Source: Bimuria novae-zelandiae CBS 107.79 (taxonomy: Eukaryota; Ascomycota; Dothideomycetes; Pleosporales; Didymosphaeriaceae). Taken from it: DNA of 64,000 nt. Where the stretch lies: positions 476,351 to 540,350 of the forward strand of contig ML976681.1 of NCBI GenBank assembly GCA_010015655.1, given 5' to 3'. A model generated the notes under the pieces. That model saw only the letters and a program-made list of their open reading frames with translations. It was not told where the DNA came from and did no database searches. Positions 33,948 through 45,375 of this stretch are shown in pieces. Position 1 is the stretch's first letter. Every line of letters begins with the position of its first letter. Position numbers and translations under genes: made by a program.

Positions 33948-35483
33948 TCAGGATGTGACTGTAGCCGTGACAGTCACAGTCTCTTTCTCTGTTGCAGTAG
34001 TAGTTACCGTCTCCGTTACCGTGAATATCTGGCTACTGTCGATTGGCACAACTACCAGTGGGCCACTGGATGTTGCTGAAGGAGATATTGCGGACTCCGC
34101 CGAGGACGACGAGGCTGGTGTGCTCTCGGAAGGCGCAGGTGGTGGTAGTGTACTGGTTGCTTCTGGGGTAGAGACCGAAACGGGAAGCGTTGGTTCTGCG
34201 CTCGATGCTGAAGCCGGAGAATCTGAGCCTGCGGCTGGTCGCTGCGTGGGGTAGAAAAAGCCCCCTCCATTGCTATTACTACCCGCAGCGGAGGTAGGCT
34301 GCGCGGCTGTCGATGCGTCAGAAGGTGCTACTTCGGACGAGGGTGCGGCTTCTGACGTGCTGTACGCTCCAGACTTAGATGCTTCTCCTGCGGTGGGTGT
34401 GATGACTATCACGGGAGGTGGTGAGAGCGAGCTTGTTGGTAGTGGACCAGGTTCCGATGAGGTTGGTGTCTCATTTCTAACAGTGTTCGTAGAAGTTTGC
34501 GCAGACGGCCGTGTGAGTGTTGGGATGGGCGCTTCGGATGCTATTGCCGAAAAAGCTGGGTCAGGTGAGGGCTCGGATCTTGTTTGCGTAGATGCTGCCG
34601 ATGAGGGGTACAAGGTGGTGTATTCAGTACTTGTAACGAAAATGGTGCGTCTAGGGGATGATGATGCTTCCGCTCTGGCTGATGTTGTGGAAGGTATTTT
34701 AGAATTGGAAGAGGGAGCAACTGAGTTCTGCGAGATTGTCGGGATGGGCTCTGGTTCCGGTTTCTTAGTACAGGACGATGGAGTCATCTGTGCTGCAGTA
34801 CTGATTGAACCTTGAGTGATTGTGGTGAAGCTAGAGACCGTAATGGTAGACATGGATGGTGGGGCGGTCTCCGTGGTGTCATCTCCTGGGGCATAAGTGA
34901 ACATTGGCAAATTGCCAGTGGCGCTACTGTCCTTGGTATCGCCTGATAGGCGTCCCGACGGCAAATTTGGTTGAAGAGAAGAATGTAAGCCCGATTTGGA
35001 TGCTGATGTTTCTAGCACAGTGGTACTAGAAGGTACGAGAGTTGCCCTTGGTGTGCGTGTTTCGGTAGATGATGGTTCTGTGATATATGATGTTGAAAGA
35101 AGCGTTTCCTCAGGCTGCGTCACCACAGGATCGCCATCCGGATTCACAAAGGTAATAGCCGCTTCGGTGCGAGTAAAGACGGTGTGGCCAATAGGCTCGA
35201 CCACGACAGCAGTGTCAACTTCTACATCCTGAGTCGCAGATATGCCAATTGATTTGAACGTGGAGCTGGCGTTCTCTGAAAGATCGTCGAAAACGGTGGA
35301 CGATGAAGTCAAAGAGGTGTTGAGATAATGCAAAGATCTATATCATTCAGTTACGAGGTCGCAATCGGGTAGTTGAAAGTTTACTCACGAGAATCGATGG
35401 CGTAGGTGTGGTAACGGTCCTGCTATTACACTAGTAGAGCATGCTGCCAGCAGCCATATTAAGAAAGAGGCCTTCATCTTCAT
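33948..35483 (-). CDS. Secreted Ser/Thr-rich cell-surface protein
   Basis: Two exons, 35389-35483 and 33948-35337, give about 494 residues. The first exon encodes a signal peptide: MKMK, then the hydrophobic core ASFLIWLLAACS and a likely cleavage after TSVIAG. The mature protein is about one-third Ser and Thr, with scattered Pro. It includes VVVEPIGHTVFTRTEAAITF and FVTSTEYTTLYPSSAAS, and ends SQIFTVTETVTTTATEKETV followed by TVTATVTS. Such VTxTxTET repeats are typical of fungal wall proteins and adhesin-like stalks. No hydrophobic C-terminal tail is present, so a GPI anchor is unlikely. The protein is probably secreted or bound through O-glycans. The first of two in-frame ATGs (35483, 35477) is used. 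The intron has GTGAGT and ATATAG borders. Confidence 0.72.
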
Positions 35484-36624
35484 GAAGACGAACCGAATTG
35501 GAGAAGTGAAAGTATGGGGCCCAGTTTCGCGAAACCGCTCGCCTGAAGAGAAGTAAAATCAGATGAAGAGGACAAATCAGTAAGGAAGGAGTAAGAAAAG
35601 CACAAATTAGGAGAAGGAATGATCGACAAACGCGCAGGAACCGATAAGAGACAGACTAGAAGGAAAAGTGGAAATGTCAAACGCGTGCTCAACGCGAGGC
35701 TTCGACAGTCAGTTCATTGTAGTGGGTCGCTGTCTGGTTTTGAAGCTTCATTAGCCGCTGTCACGGGCGTAGTTCCTGTAGCAACACTGGCTCAGCAATG
35801 TCGCTAAAGCTTTGGGGATTCATGTTGTGCTAGGTTTTGGCGTATGTGAGTAGAGGAGTGGTGGTGGACGTCCGATGGAAGCGCATGTGTTTCAGGAACG
35901 GAAGCAACGATGGCCAATCATGTTCGTGGAGCCATGTGGGGCAGAAACCTCGGCGGCACGCCCCGACATTTTCATCTCGAATTTGTGCATGCCGAATCCA
36001 GAAATCCAGAAATATGACAAGCTTCGGAAAGTAGACTTTAATTTCAAATTCCAGAATGTCATCGTCAGCTTGGTGTCGTGCAAGTCCAGATGTCGGCCCC
36101 GGGGTTCGGAGGGACATATAAGAAATCTTCAGTAAGTTGCCCTGTCTATACGCTCCCACTACTAGGGGATCCGGGATCAAGACCAGACGTCTGATTTTGA
36201 TAGGTCTAGTCTGGACAGTTTCTATGCTAGTAAGGTGGATCAAGCCCGAAGTTACAGTATAAGCTGCGTGCTTTGAAGTCTCTCCTTCCCGACAATGGAA
36301 GCTGAACCAGGTCTTGAGGCGACCGAGGATTGCTAAATCCCCTTCAATCCGTTGTAATAGAGTCCGAAATGACGAAAATCAGTGTCTAGCCTTACCCATT
36401 TTCGATATTGGAACTTTTGGGCATAGGAGATCACGTGGAGCTGCCTTGGCGGCAGTCGTTGCTGGGACAACAACAACCGAAGGGCATAGCAAATCGACAC
36501 GGGCCCACACAAGGTTCATCCAAGCATCCAGACCCCGACGTCAGTGTATGTGCATCATTCTTTTCTCTGTAGACTTAGGCATTGCCCGTCATCCTTTCCG
36601 CTTTTTACATCCTCTGCCTTCGCG
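35484..36624. other. Divergent intergenic region
   Basis: About 1.1 kb between the secreted protein gene (-) and the kinesin gene (+). Small frames only, none supported. Confidence 0.35.
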
Positions 36625-39011
36625 ATGAGTGTACGAGTCGTCGCGCGCATCCGGCCATTGCTCAAACACGAGCTCGACAAGGACACGATTGTCACCGCCG
36701 AATCTACATCAGACGACAGCACCAAAGGCACACCTACGATTGTCCGCATACCGAATCCTAAGACCGATAGCGAGTCGTTTAGCTTCCAATTTTCCTCTGT
36801 TTACGAACAGGAGGCGACGCAACAGGAGCTGTTCGATGCGGAAAGTAAGTCGCGTGATACCTTTCGAGCGGAGGCGAATGCTGACGAACATAATAGTATC
36901 TCCGACAGTAAAACACCTCTTCAATGGCTTGTAAGCGCGTCTCACGTATACCTCTCACACATGTAATTGACCCAATGTGAAGCGACCTCTCTATATTCGC
37001 ACACGGATGCACAGGTACCGGCAAGACACATACAATGCGGGGTGGGAAGACTCTTGCGGACCGGGGCGTCATTCCACGGCTGCTAAGTGCGATATACCGG
37101 AGATGCAAGAAAGTAGAAAAGGATTCGGTAGGGGCTACCAAGGTCGAGGTCACGCTGGAGTATTTTGAGATCTATTGCGACCGCGTATACGATCTATTCG
37201 AGCCTCCGGAGAAGCGTACACAATCTGGCTTGCCTATCAGGGACAGTGCCAAGGGAAAGACAGTTGTAGTGGGCTTGACTGAGAAGCCTTGCGCTACTTT
37301 GAAGGAATTTGAGCAGCTGTACGATCAGGCCAACGTCAATAGGTCAACTTCTGCGACGAAGGTGGGAATACACTCGCTTAGGTAAAGACATCATGCTAAC
37401 CTTTGCAAGCTCAACGCACACTCGTCGCGGTCGCATGCGGTCCTATGCGTCAAGATCACCCAAACCACCGAGGACACGATACGCGTCAGCCGAGCATCTT
37501 GTATCGATCTTGCAGGCTCCGAGGACAATCGACGGACGGACAACAACAAAGAGCGACTAGTTGAGAGCTCGGCAATCAACAAGTCGCTCTTCGTTTTAGC
37601 ACAGTGTGTCGACGCCATCAACAAGAAACAGGCTCGGATACCGTACCGCGAGTCGAAAATGACGCGCATTCTGTCGTTAGGCCAAAACAGCGGTCTGACA
37701 GTAATGATTCTGAATCTAGCACCCACACGAGCATACCACCTAGACACCCTTGCCTCCCTCAACTTCGCGAGCCGAACGAAGAAGATCGAAGTAGCCGAAG
37801 TCGAGAACGATCCCATCTACCGAGCGATGACCAAACCTCTTGCCGCAACGAGCAGCATCGGCGGTGCAACGATCACGCGACAGCCCCTACGACCGCTCGC
37901 TGCAGCGCACAACGCAAACATGCAGGAAGTGGACAAGAAGAAGCAGGGGCAGAAGCCGAATAAGGCATTTTCTGTATACTCTGATGCCCGCAAATCTGGG
38001 TCGCGTGTATCTAATCTGCCTTCCCAGAACCACGGTGTTCGAAGAATAGATCCTCACAAGCGACCTGCGGATTCTAGCATTCCTACTGCGCGACCGACGA
38101 AGACGTTCCGATCCGCCGATAACACATCTCGGGCGCGGCAGGTAGAAAACGGCATGACGAAGGAGGCCATCGAGGCTATGATTTCCCAACGGATAGACGA
38201 GAAGCTCGCGGAGAAGGCGTTGCAAGATACCGCAGTGTCGGCCCCAGCATTATCGGCAGAGTTACAGCGACGTCTCGACGATCTCGAACAGCGCGTCGAA
38301 GCTCGCGACGACGACAAATCAGGCCCAGGTCTACAGTTCCTCCTAATGGGCAAGCAACACCTGGCGCGCGGCGAAGAAGTCAGCGCACTCCGCATGTTCC
38401 AACTCGCCCTCCCCCACTTCCCAGGCAACACCAGGTTAGGAAGCAAAATCGCAAAGCTCGAAGAAAGCATCCGCAGCAAGCGCGAAGCTCTCCCACGACC
38501 TGCCGACCCCGTCGATCCCGTCCCGCCCGCCACCACATCCCCCCGCATGGCGCCCCTGCCTCCAAAGCGCAGAAAAGCAGTCCATGCCGATGACTCTACC
38601 GCCTCCGACGACGACGAATTCGCCCCCGCGAACGCCTCCGACCACGACGACTCCTACGCCTCTGACTCCTCCTTCAAATTCAAAAAGCCCGCGCGAAAAA
38701 CGACCAAGCCTGCTGCAAAGAAACTGCCCATCTTCCGCGACCACGACGCGTCGTCGCGCTCTGCCGGTCCACCAGCGCCAGAAGACCAGACGCCGCGCAC
38801 CGCCCGCTTGCTCCAGATCATCAACACGAGGGATATCACGCAGATCAAGGCGCTCAAGGGCGTGGGCGCGAAGAAGGCGGATGCGATCGTGAATTGTCTG
38901 GTTGATATGGATGATGAGGAGGTGAAGGATTTGGGTATGTTGGCTATGCTGAAGGGGGTGGGGGGGAAGTCTGTCGAGACGATGAGGATGGGGTTGACGG
39001 TGGAGTTTTGA
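36625..39011 (+). CDS. Kinesin-10-like motor with C-terminal helix-hairpin-helix (KIF22/Kid type)
   Basis: Four exons, 36625-36844, 36897-36930, 36983-37361 and 37410-39011, give about 744 residues. The motor domain starts at the N-terminus (SVRVVARIRPLLKHELDKDT). It has the P-loop GCTGTGKTHTM (about residue 95), switch I NAHSSRSHAVLCVK, switch II DLAGSE and ESSAINKSLFVLAQCVDAIN. A basic linker and a short predicted coiled coil follow. The C-terminus carries tandem HhH motifs: LLQIINTRDITQIKALKGVG and LGMLAMLKGVGGKSVETMRM. That combination defines the Kid/KIF22 group, plus-end chromokinesins that bind DNA and push chromosome arms. Introns 2 and 3 end in AAG (GTGAAG, TGCAAG). The 34-bp exon 2 is supported by SPTVKHLFNG. 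DNA binding is inferred. Confidence 0.86.
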
Positions 39012-39574
39012 GCGTCGTAGGGGGGAGCGTGTTGGCTGTCTTGGGGTGACGCTCAGGGCTTCGTGGCAGTTTTTGCATTTAGCGAGTTAGGATGATTTTC
39101 TGCATTTTCGCGGCGTTTGAGCGGGTGATTGGGCTTGATAGGGCATCTTTGGAGCATTGTTCGGCGCTGGGGAGTGTGTAGTGGGCTTTGGGCTTTGGGC
39201 TTATTTTCTTCCGGTCGGTGCATTGAGTTTGAATACACTTCGTTGTTCTGAGAGCGAGTATTGGAGTGCTGAAAGGACTGTGATTTTCGCAAACTACTTC
39301 GTATACATGATATCTTGTACATATAGTGCCAATTTCAAGGCGTGAATACCTGACCTGATCATTACCCGAACCCGTCCGATAAATATGCTATAAACACAGG
39401 AAAGGAAGAGACGAGGACGATTTCATACCAACAAGAGACCGAGAGACCGAGAGCAGTCCTGAGAGATGCTATCCGGAGGGAGAGGAAGGAGAGCAATCCT
39501 GAGAGATACTACCCGGAAGCGGAGGGGAAATGACGAGAAACAAAACCGGAACGAAGCAGCGCCATCACAGACAC
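39012..39574. other. Convergent 3' region with short tandem duplication
   Basis: About 560 bp between facing genes. It includes an imperfect 40-bp tandem duplication at 39447-39526 with the core CCTGAGAGAT. Confidence 0.45.
39447..39526 (+). repeat. Imperfect 40-bp tandem duplication
   Basis: Two units (39447-39486 and 39487-39526) share GAGAGCARTCCTGAGAGAT and then CCGGA. Differences are mainly transitions. Function unknown. Confidence 0.7.
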
Positions 39575-41853
39575 TCAAAGCATCATAGCATGCAAATCGA
39601 AAATATCGTTCCTCCAGCCTCCCTCATCCCACTCCTCAACGCGCTCCGCTGCCTTCCGGCCCTCCTCTTCCCACAGCTTGACAACGCTACCAGGCGCATA
39701 CTTGCCCTTGAACACCCCCTTACCCGGCGGCGCAACACCGACGCGCGTATACAAATCCGGATCGTCGGCGGGCGTCAAGCGCGTCAGCACAGCCTTGAAG
39801 AACGTGCGCAGATCATCCGGATCCGAGATCCTCGTGGCCCTCAGCCTCTCGCGCGCAAACAGCAGCTCGCGGTTAGCCGCGTGAATAGTATCCGCGATGG
39901 CAGTCGCGAGCTGCTTCTCCATGACCTTGCGGATGATGGGGCGAAGTAGGGGCTTGAGGAGCCAGCCGAAGAGGGAGAATTTGGACTTGCGCAGCGTGTA
40001 TGTGAGCTTGTGGATGTGGACGCGGACAGCGTTAAGAGTGAGGATTTGTTCCTGGCGCTCCTTTGCGATGTCCACGTCGAGGTGGATGTCGATTCCGCGC
40101 TCGTCGAGCTCGAAGGATGCGATACCTTCGTCTGCGAGGCGCAGAAGGCCCTTGTGCGCGCGCATGAGGAAGCCGATTTCGTCGGCGCGGAGGGAAAGGC
40201 CGTCGATCTTGATGGTGAGCTTGGAGTCGACCTTTGAGGCTGTGCGGAACCGGGCTTTCCAAATTTGGAAGTCGTTGTAAGTTTCTACGCGGAAACGGAA
40301 GGGGAGGAAGGAGGTATGGTTAATGGTCTTGCCGGGCTCGATGATGAGGTTCTCGAGGAGGAGGTCGACTTCTGGGGTGGAGATTTCGAGACGAGGAATA
40401 GGGATGTACTGGATGGCTTGGATGAAGAGAGGGACGAAGACGTTGATGGCGTCTTGGAGGAGCTCGCCATTGGTGTATTGATATTTTGGCGAGAGGATGT
40501 AGAAGATCTGCGTGGTGGTCTTGATGAGCTTCGCGACATCTTGATCCTGGGTGACGGAGTTGAAGGTCTTTTGCACTTGTTCGAAAAAGGTATCAATGTC
40601 GTTGCGAAGAGAAGAGTCTGTGCCTACTCCCTTGGACTTCTTCCTGAGCTCCTGGAACTTTTCGTCTGCGTGCTCGAAGAAGTCTGGGTCAGTAAGAAGT
40701 TTTTGCAACGAGTTGCCGACGTCAGACAGGAGATCTTCGAATTCCGGGTCCTTGCGAGAATGCTCCAAGACCTTGTGGAAGCTGTCTTGGAGCTTCTTCC
40801 ACTCTTCTGCGTCTCCAAAAGAGCTAATAAGGGTCCAGAAATTCTTCACCGCCCTGTCCATAGCAGGGTTCGTGTTGACATCTTTTTTGGTAGCACCAAT
40901 GGCATCTTCAGCGACGCGCGAATATGCCAGAGCATATCGCTGAAGCAACAGGGCAAGAGTCGAAACGGAATCGGAGTAGTCTCGCTTCTTCCGCAGATTC
41001 GTGACAGTCTTCTTCAGACGGTAGAGCAGAGAGTCTCCCTCATCGCCCTTGATCTTGTCCGCCAGACTGTGTTGTGCCTCTTTAGCAACCTTTGCGGTGC
41101 TTTCGCCAACAACCTTGGTAACCTCTACCACATCTCCATTAAGGTCTTCAGCCGAGGGCGCTGGCCCTGAGTCGGCGCCTGGCTCCTTGAGAGTCTTCTG
41201 CTCGGATTCCGAAGGTTCAATCTTCTTTCCAGCCTCCTCTGCCACATTTGACAATGCGAAGGCAGTATCCTTGAACACTTCGCGGCCGACGGTGTTGAGA
41301 TCGGAGAGGAAGATGCGGAAATCAGAATTGGTCAGCAGTAGCGAGCCCACCGTCTGAAGACTGCTGTAGGCTACAGGGGCAGGGTCAATGGAGTTTTGCT
41401 AGAATGATCGACAGACAGGGGAGGCCTACCTGCGGCAGTGTCTGCTTTAGCTCTCGATTTGACGGCCCGATGCGTGAGGTCCTCAACGTCAACGGAGAGT
41501 CTGGATTTGGACAAGTACCAGAGGAAGTCCTGGATCTGATCCCGGCTGTTCTTGTGCTGTAGCAGATCAATGAACCCATGAAGCCAACGCTTGATGAATT
41601 TGACGAGCAAACGTCCGGAGTCGCTGAGGTCTGGGTTGTCTGGATTGAGGACGTCGGCGGCCAATAAGCTCCGTAGGTTGATAATGACTTGTTCGTTAGA
41701 TGGCATATACCCCTTGCCGAGGGCTCGGATCATTTGGTAAGAGTGCAGCTTCTGGTGAAGTTCGCGTTGCATCACCGTGTCATCACGGTACTGGGGCAGC
41801 AGCGGGCGCTGGTCGTCAGCACGCGACTTGCGGAATCCGAAGCAGGACGACAT
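39575..41853 (-). CDS. HAM1-like fungal protein (lipid-binding fold suspected)
   Basis: Two exons, 41430-41853 and 39575-41370, give about 739 residues. It opens MSSCFGFRKSRADDQRPLLP and continues with QKLHSYQMIRALGKGYMPSN and LVKFIKRWLHGFIDLLQHKN. The long middle part is helical and charged (SLQTVGSLLLTNSDFRIFLS). The C-terminal third is beta-rich and contains RFRVETYNDFQIWKARFRTA, EIGFLMRAHKGLLRLADEG and LFGWLLKPLLRPIIRKVMEK. This matches the fungal HAM1 N- and C-terminal domain family, whose C-terminal part resembles BPI/TULIP-like lipid-binding proteins. HAM genes were found through hyphal anastomosis mutants, but the activity is not known. The intron (GTAGGC/CTGTAG) splits an Ala codon. 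The 3' end faces the kinesin gene. Confidence 0.7.
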
Positions 41854-43283
41854 GGCGGACTAGATGGTTCTCGAAATTGGATGGAGTAGTGTATAGGCAG
41901 AGAACATGACCAGAGTGAGGGTGTAGCAGTAGCTGTGATATCTTCCGAGGTCATGAAAGCCTGGATCTTCTCCGCACGCGTTCATCATGACGAACAGCGC
42001 GCGCAAATGCTGGGACCGTTTCGTCGAGAGGACGTCATGGAGCTATCTACAAGTGGCATAGCGTCTGCCCTGCCAAGCCGATCCCCCACATCCCACGCCC
42101 TCAACACCAAGAATGTCATCTCGAAAGCTGAAACCGTGATAGTTCTTGAACGGCTGGGCAGACCCCTCCTTCTATCAGTACTTCAATAGTTGTCAGTAAG
42201 TGTGGAGTCGATGGGATTTCTCGGGCATGGTCGCGTGCTCAAAACCTTCGCGCTATTATGTACAACCAACAAGCATGGTACAAGTTGACCACAGGCGGGA
42301 TAGACCGCTTCGTTATCGTGCTCCGAAAAGAGTGCACAGCGCCAGTCAAGCTTTCCCCGCACCCGTCGCTCCGGAGCTCGACAGCTGCGCACTCTGCTTG
42401 GCCATCGGCTCTAGATAGTAGCTGCAGGTAACGGGCGCGAACATTCAACAACGGAGCACCCGTGGCCCCATCGCATTGAGCGACATTACGGTTTACTGAT
42501 CGACGAGGGAGGTGTCATCTGCGTAGCATTTTCCCTACTCCTAGTTCCAACGGCGACATGGCGCAAGTGCTGCCACGGGTCACCGCCAAAGTGAAACGTA
42601 CGATTTTTGCGCTTCCTCGAAGCACACGAACATAGTCGGTGAGCGTATCCTGCATGCCCACGAATGACAATAAGGTCCGCTGCATCTAGACGCCTCGTGG
42701 CATTTCTTTTACTCCTGGGCGATTGAGTTGAAACTGTGGCAGGCGGTCGTCCAAATCCGAGACAGCTGTGTGCAAGCATCCCGCGGCAGAGGCCGCTGAC
42801 AATTGCATCGTATGTTTTCGCAGAGCCGCGGGCACTAACCGAGCACGAAATTATCGTGAGCGTCGTTGATGCCTCACGGGCCCTCTCGTGTACTTCGAGA
42901 CGAGCACTGGGCCGCCAATGGAGCCGCAATGGACAAAGCCAACCACTCCCCTTTGCGTGGACCATTTTTAATTCCGACCTGTTCCGATGCCTACGCCTCA
43001 AGCGCCGGGATTGTGCATAAGCTAGGGCTGCTCCACGCCGGCTAGGCCCAAGGAATCCCAACTGGGGAATTTTTTTGGAACGTTGTTGGTGCGCGGGACG
43101 CACGATATTGTGTGCCCCGGCTCTCCTCCATACGCCAAAACTCCCGTCCGTTGACTCTTGCCCGTTGAATTGCCGCTTTCCGATAGGTTGTGTGGGAGCC
43201 GTGAGCCCCCATCGTTGCCATAGGCCCTTCCTATTCCCCTGCCGCGGCAACAAGGCTGTCTCGTCGTTTTGCTGCGCCTGTCA
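41854..43283. other. Divergent intergenic region HAM1-like / malic enzyme
   Basis: About 1.4 kb. A minus-strand frame of 255 codons (42486-43253) shows no domain and a shuffled, Arg/Ser/Pro composition, so it is not accepted as a gene. The region presumably holds both promoters. No specific motif was recognised. Confidence 0.4.
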
Positions 43284-45375
43284 ATGCTGAGATTAAATCC
43301 CTTTAAAACCGCGCTGCTCCTCTGGGCCCCTCGCTCTGCCAGACCATCTCCCTCCTCACCCTCGACCCAACGCTTCCTAGCAACTGTAGCCAACATGACC
43401 AACGCTCAACCACAGAGGCCCAGCGCGCCCACGAGGCAGCTCAGCACCACGTGAGTGCCTCAATTCACTCCCGTTGCAGCCCAATTGCTTACAGCAGGTA
43501 CCAGCAATGGCGACTACGACATGGCAAACCCGCCCGAGGTCCGCAAGTACCTCAAGACGTACGGGCTGACGCCGCCCGCGGTCGAGAGCTACGAAGTGCA
43601 GGCTCAGCGATGTGAGCAATGCCCGACATGCCCGACAGGGAAGCGGTGAGTGGCCGACTAACACCAACAGGTCTCCGACTCCTCGCCATGAAGCCCACGC
43701 CCATCGAGAAGTTCCAGTACCTGGTCCACCTGCGCGCCACCAACGTGCACCTCTTCTACCGCCTGCTGTCAGAAAATGTTAAGGTCAGTTGCAGCTTCGT
43801 GCAGCGTAAGCCGTGCATGCACTAACTGTTGGGGCAGGAATTGACCCCTCTGATCTACACGCCAACCGTCGGTGAAGCCTGCGTACGATGGCACGAGATC
43901 TGGACACAACCCGAGGGCATGTACCTCGCCTGGAACGACCGGGGCCACCTCCGCGAGATCCTGGACAACTGGCCGCACGAGGTGGACATCACCGTCCTCA
44001 CGGATGGGTCCCGAATCCTGGGTCTCGGAGATCTTGGTGTGAACGGCATGGGCATCCCTGTCGGCAAATTGGCTCTGTACACTGCCTGCGCTGGTATCAG
44101 GCCCAGCGGCACCCTGCCCTTGACCCTCGATCTGGGCACAAACAACGAGACGCTCCGCAATGACCCGCTGTACATGGGCTCCAGAATGCCCAAGGTCACC
44201 CCCGAGCAGGAGAAGGAGTTCTTGGACGAGCTCATGGTGGCACTGACAGACAAGTGGCCCAGGTAAGCCCGTCTGTGTGAAACGACCAATTGCGGAAACT
44301 GATCGCGTGCAGCATTGTCATCCAGTTCGAAGACTTCAAGAACCCCTTCCCCGCACTCGAGCGATACCAAGACAAGTACTGCATGTTCAACGACGACGTG
44401 CAAGGTACCGGCGCCGTCATTGTTGGTGGCTTCATCAACGCCGTTCGTCATTCGGGCGTGCCCGCCAAGGACCACCGCGCCATCTTTCTGGGAGCGGGCA
44501 GCGCCGGTGTTGGTGTTGCCAAGCAGATTGTTGAGTACTTCATCAAGGAAGGCTTGACCGAGGAAGAGGCCCGCAAGAAGTTCTGGTTCGTCGACTCAAA
44601 CGGTCTCGTTACCCTTGACCGTGGAGACAAGCTCGCCGAGCACAAGGTCTACTTTGCCCGGGACGACAACAACGGCCGCCAGTACCAATCTCTCTCTCGC
44701 CTGATTGACTTTGTTCAGCCTACCATCTTGATGGGTCTATCTACTATTGGAGGGGCCTTCAACAAGGACATCCTCCAGAAGATGGCCAAGCTCAACGACA
44801 AGCCTATCATTTTCCCTCTCTCCAACCCTTCCAGCAAATCGGAATGCACCTTCGAGGAAGCCGTGCACAACACCGAGGGCCGGTGCTTATTTGCATCGGG
44901 GTCTCCGTTCCCGTCTCTGGAGTACAACGGCAAGATGCTTACCCCCGGTCAGGGTAACAACATGTATGTCTTCCCTGGTATCGGTCTGGCTGCCATCATC
45001 TCCAAGGCCACCCAGATCACCCAGGACATGATCTACGCCTCCGCAGAGTCCCTCTCCACCTCGCTCAACAAGCAAGAAGCCGCTGACGGCTGGCTGTACC
45101 CTGATATTCGCCGTATCCGCGAGGTCTCGGTTGTAGTTACTCGCGGTGTCATCCGCGCTGCCCAGAAGAACGGCGTTGATCGTGCGGTCGAGCTCCGCGA
45201 GTTGTCCGGTGCGCAGCTCGAACAGTACATCAAGGAGAGGATGTATGACCCCTTCAACGAAGGCGAGAAGACTGTCTACCCCGTAACTCAACCTGCTGGC
45301 AACGGTCATCACCCTTTCGCTACTGGTAACGGCGTCGAGCACGTCACCAACGGACTTAACGGCTCGCACTTGTAA
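43284..45375 (+). CDS. MAE1: NAD(P)-dependent malic enzyme, mitochondrial type
   Basis: Five exons, 43284-43450, 43505-43611, 43671-43783, 43838-44262 and 44313-45375, give about 624 residues. The first 55 residues are basic and Ser-rich (MLRLNPFKTALLLWAPRSAR), a mitochondrial presequence, followed by NGDYDMANPPEVRKYLKTYG. Catalytic landmarks are TPLIYTPTVGEAC (Tyr), TDGSRILGLGDLGVNGMGIP and VGKLALY (Lys), FEDFKNPFPALERY and NDDVQGTGAV (metal-binding acidic residues), and the dinucleotide fold FLGAGSAGVGVAKQI. The enzyme converts malate to pyruvate and CO2 with reduction of NAD(P). Intron 1 has several nearby AG acceptors (TTACAG, AGCAG, ACCAG); only ACCAG/CAATGG keeps frame. The last 25 residues (GNGHHPFATGNGVEHVTNG) are an unusual Gly/Asn-rich tail. 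Confidence 0.95.

Noticed and set aside
40265..41170. 301-codon plus-strand open frame
   Set aside because: It is the mirror of the HAM1-like gene, which has the recognisable family blocks. Its Glu/Asp/Val-rich composition is what antisense of that gene would give.
42486..43253. 255-codon minus-strand open frame upstream of malic enzyme
   Set aside because: Arg/Ser/Pro-rich with no motif, no splice logic, and positioned where the malic enzyme promoter must lie.
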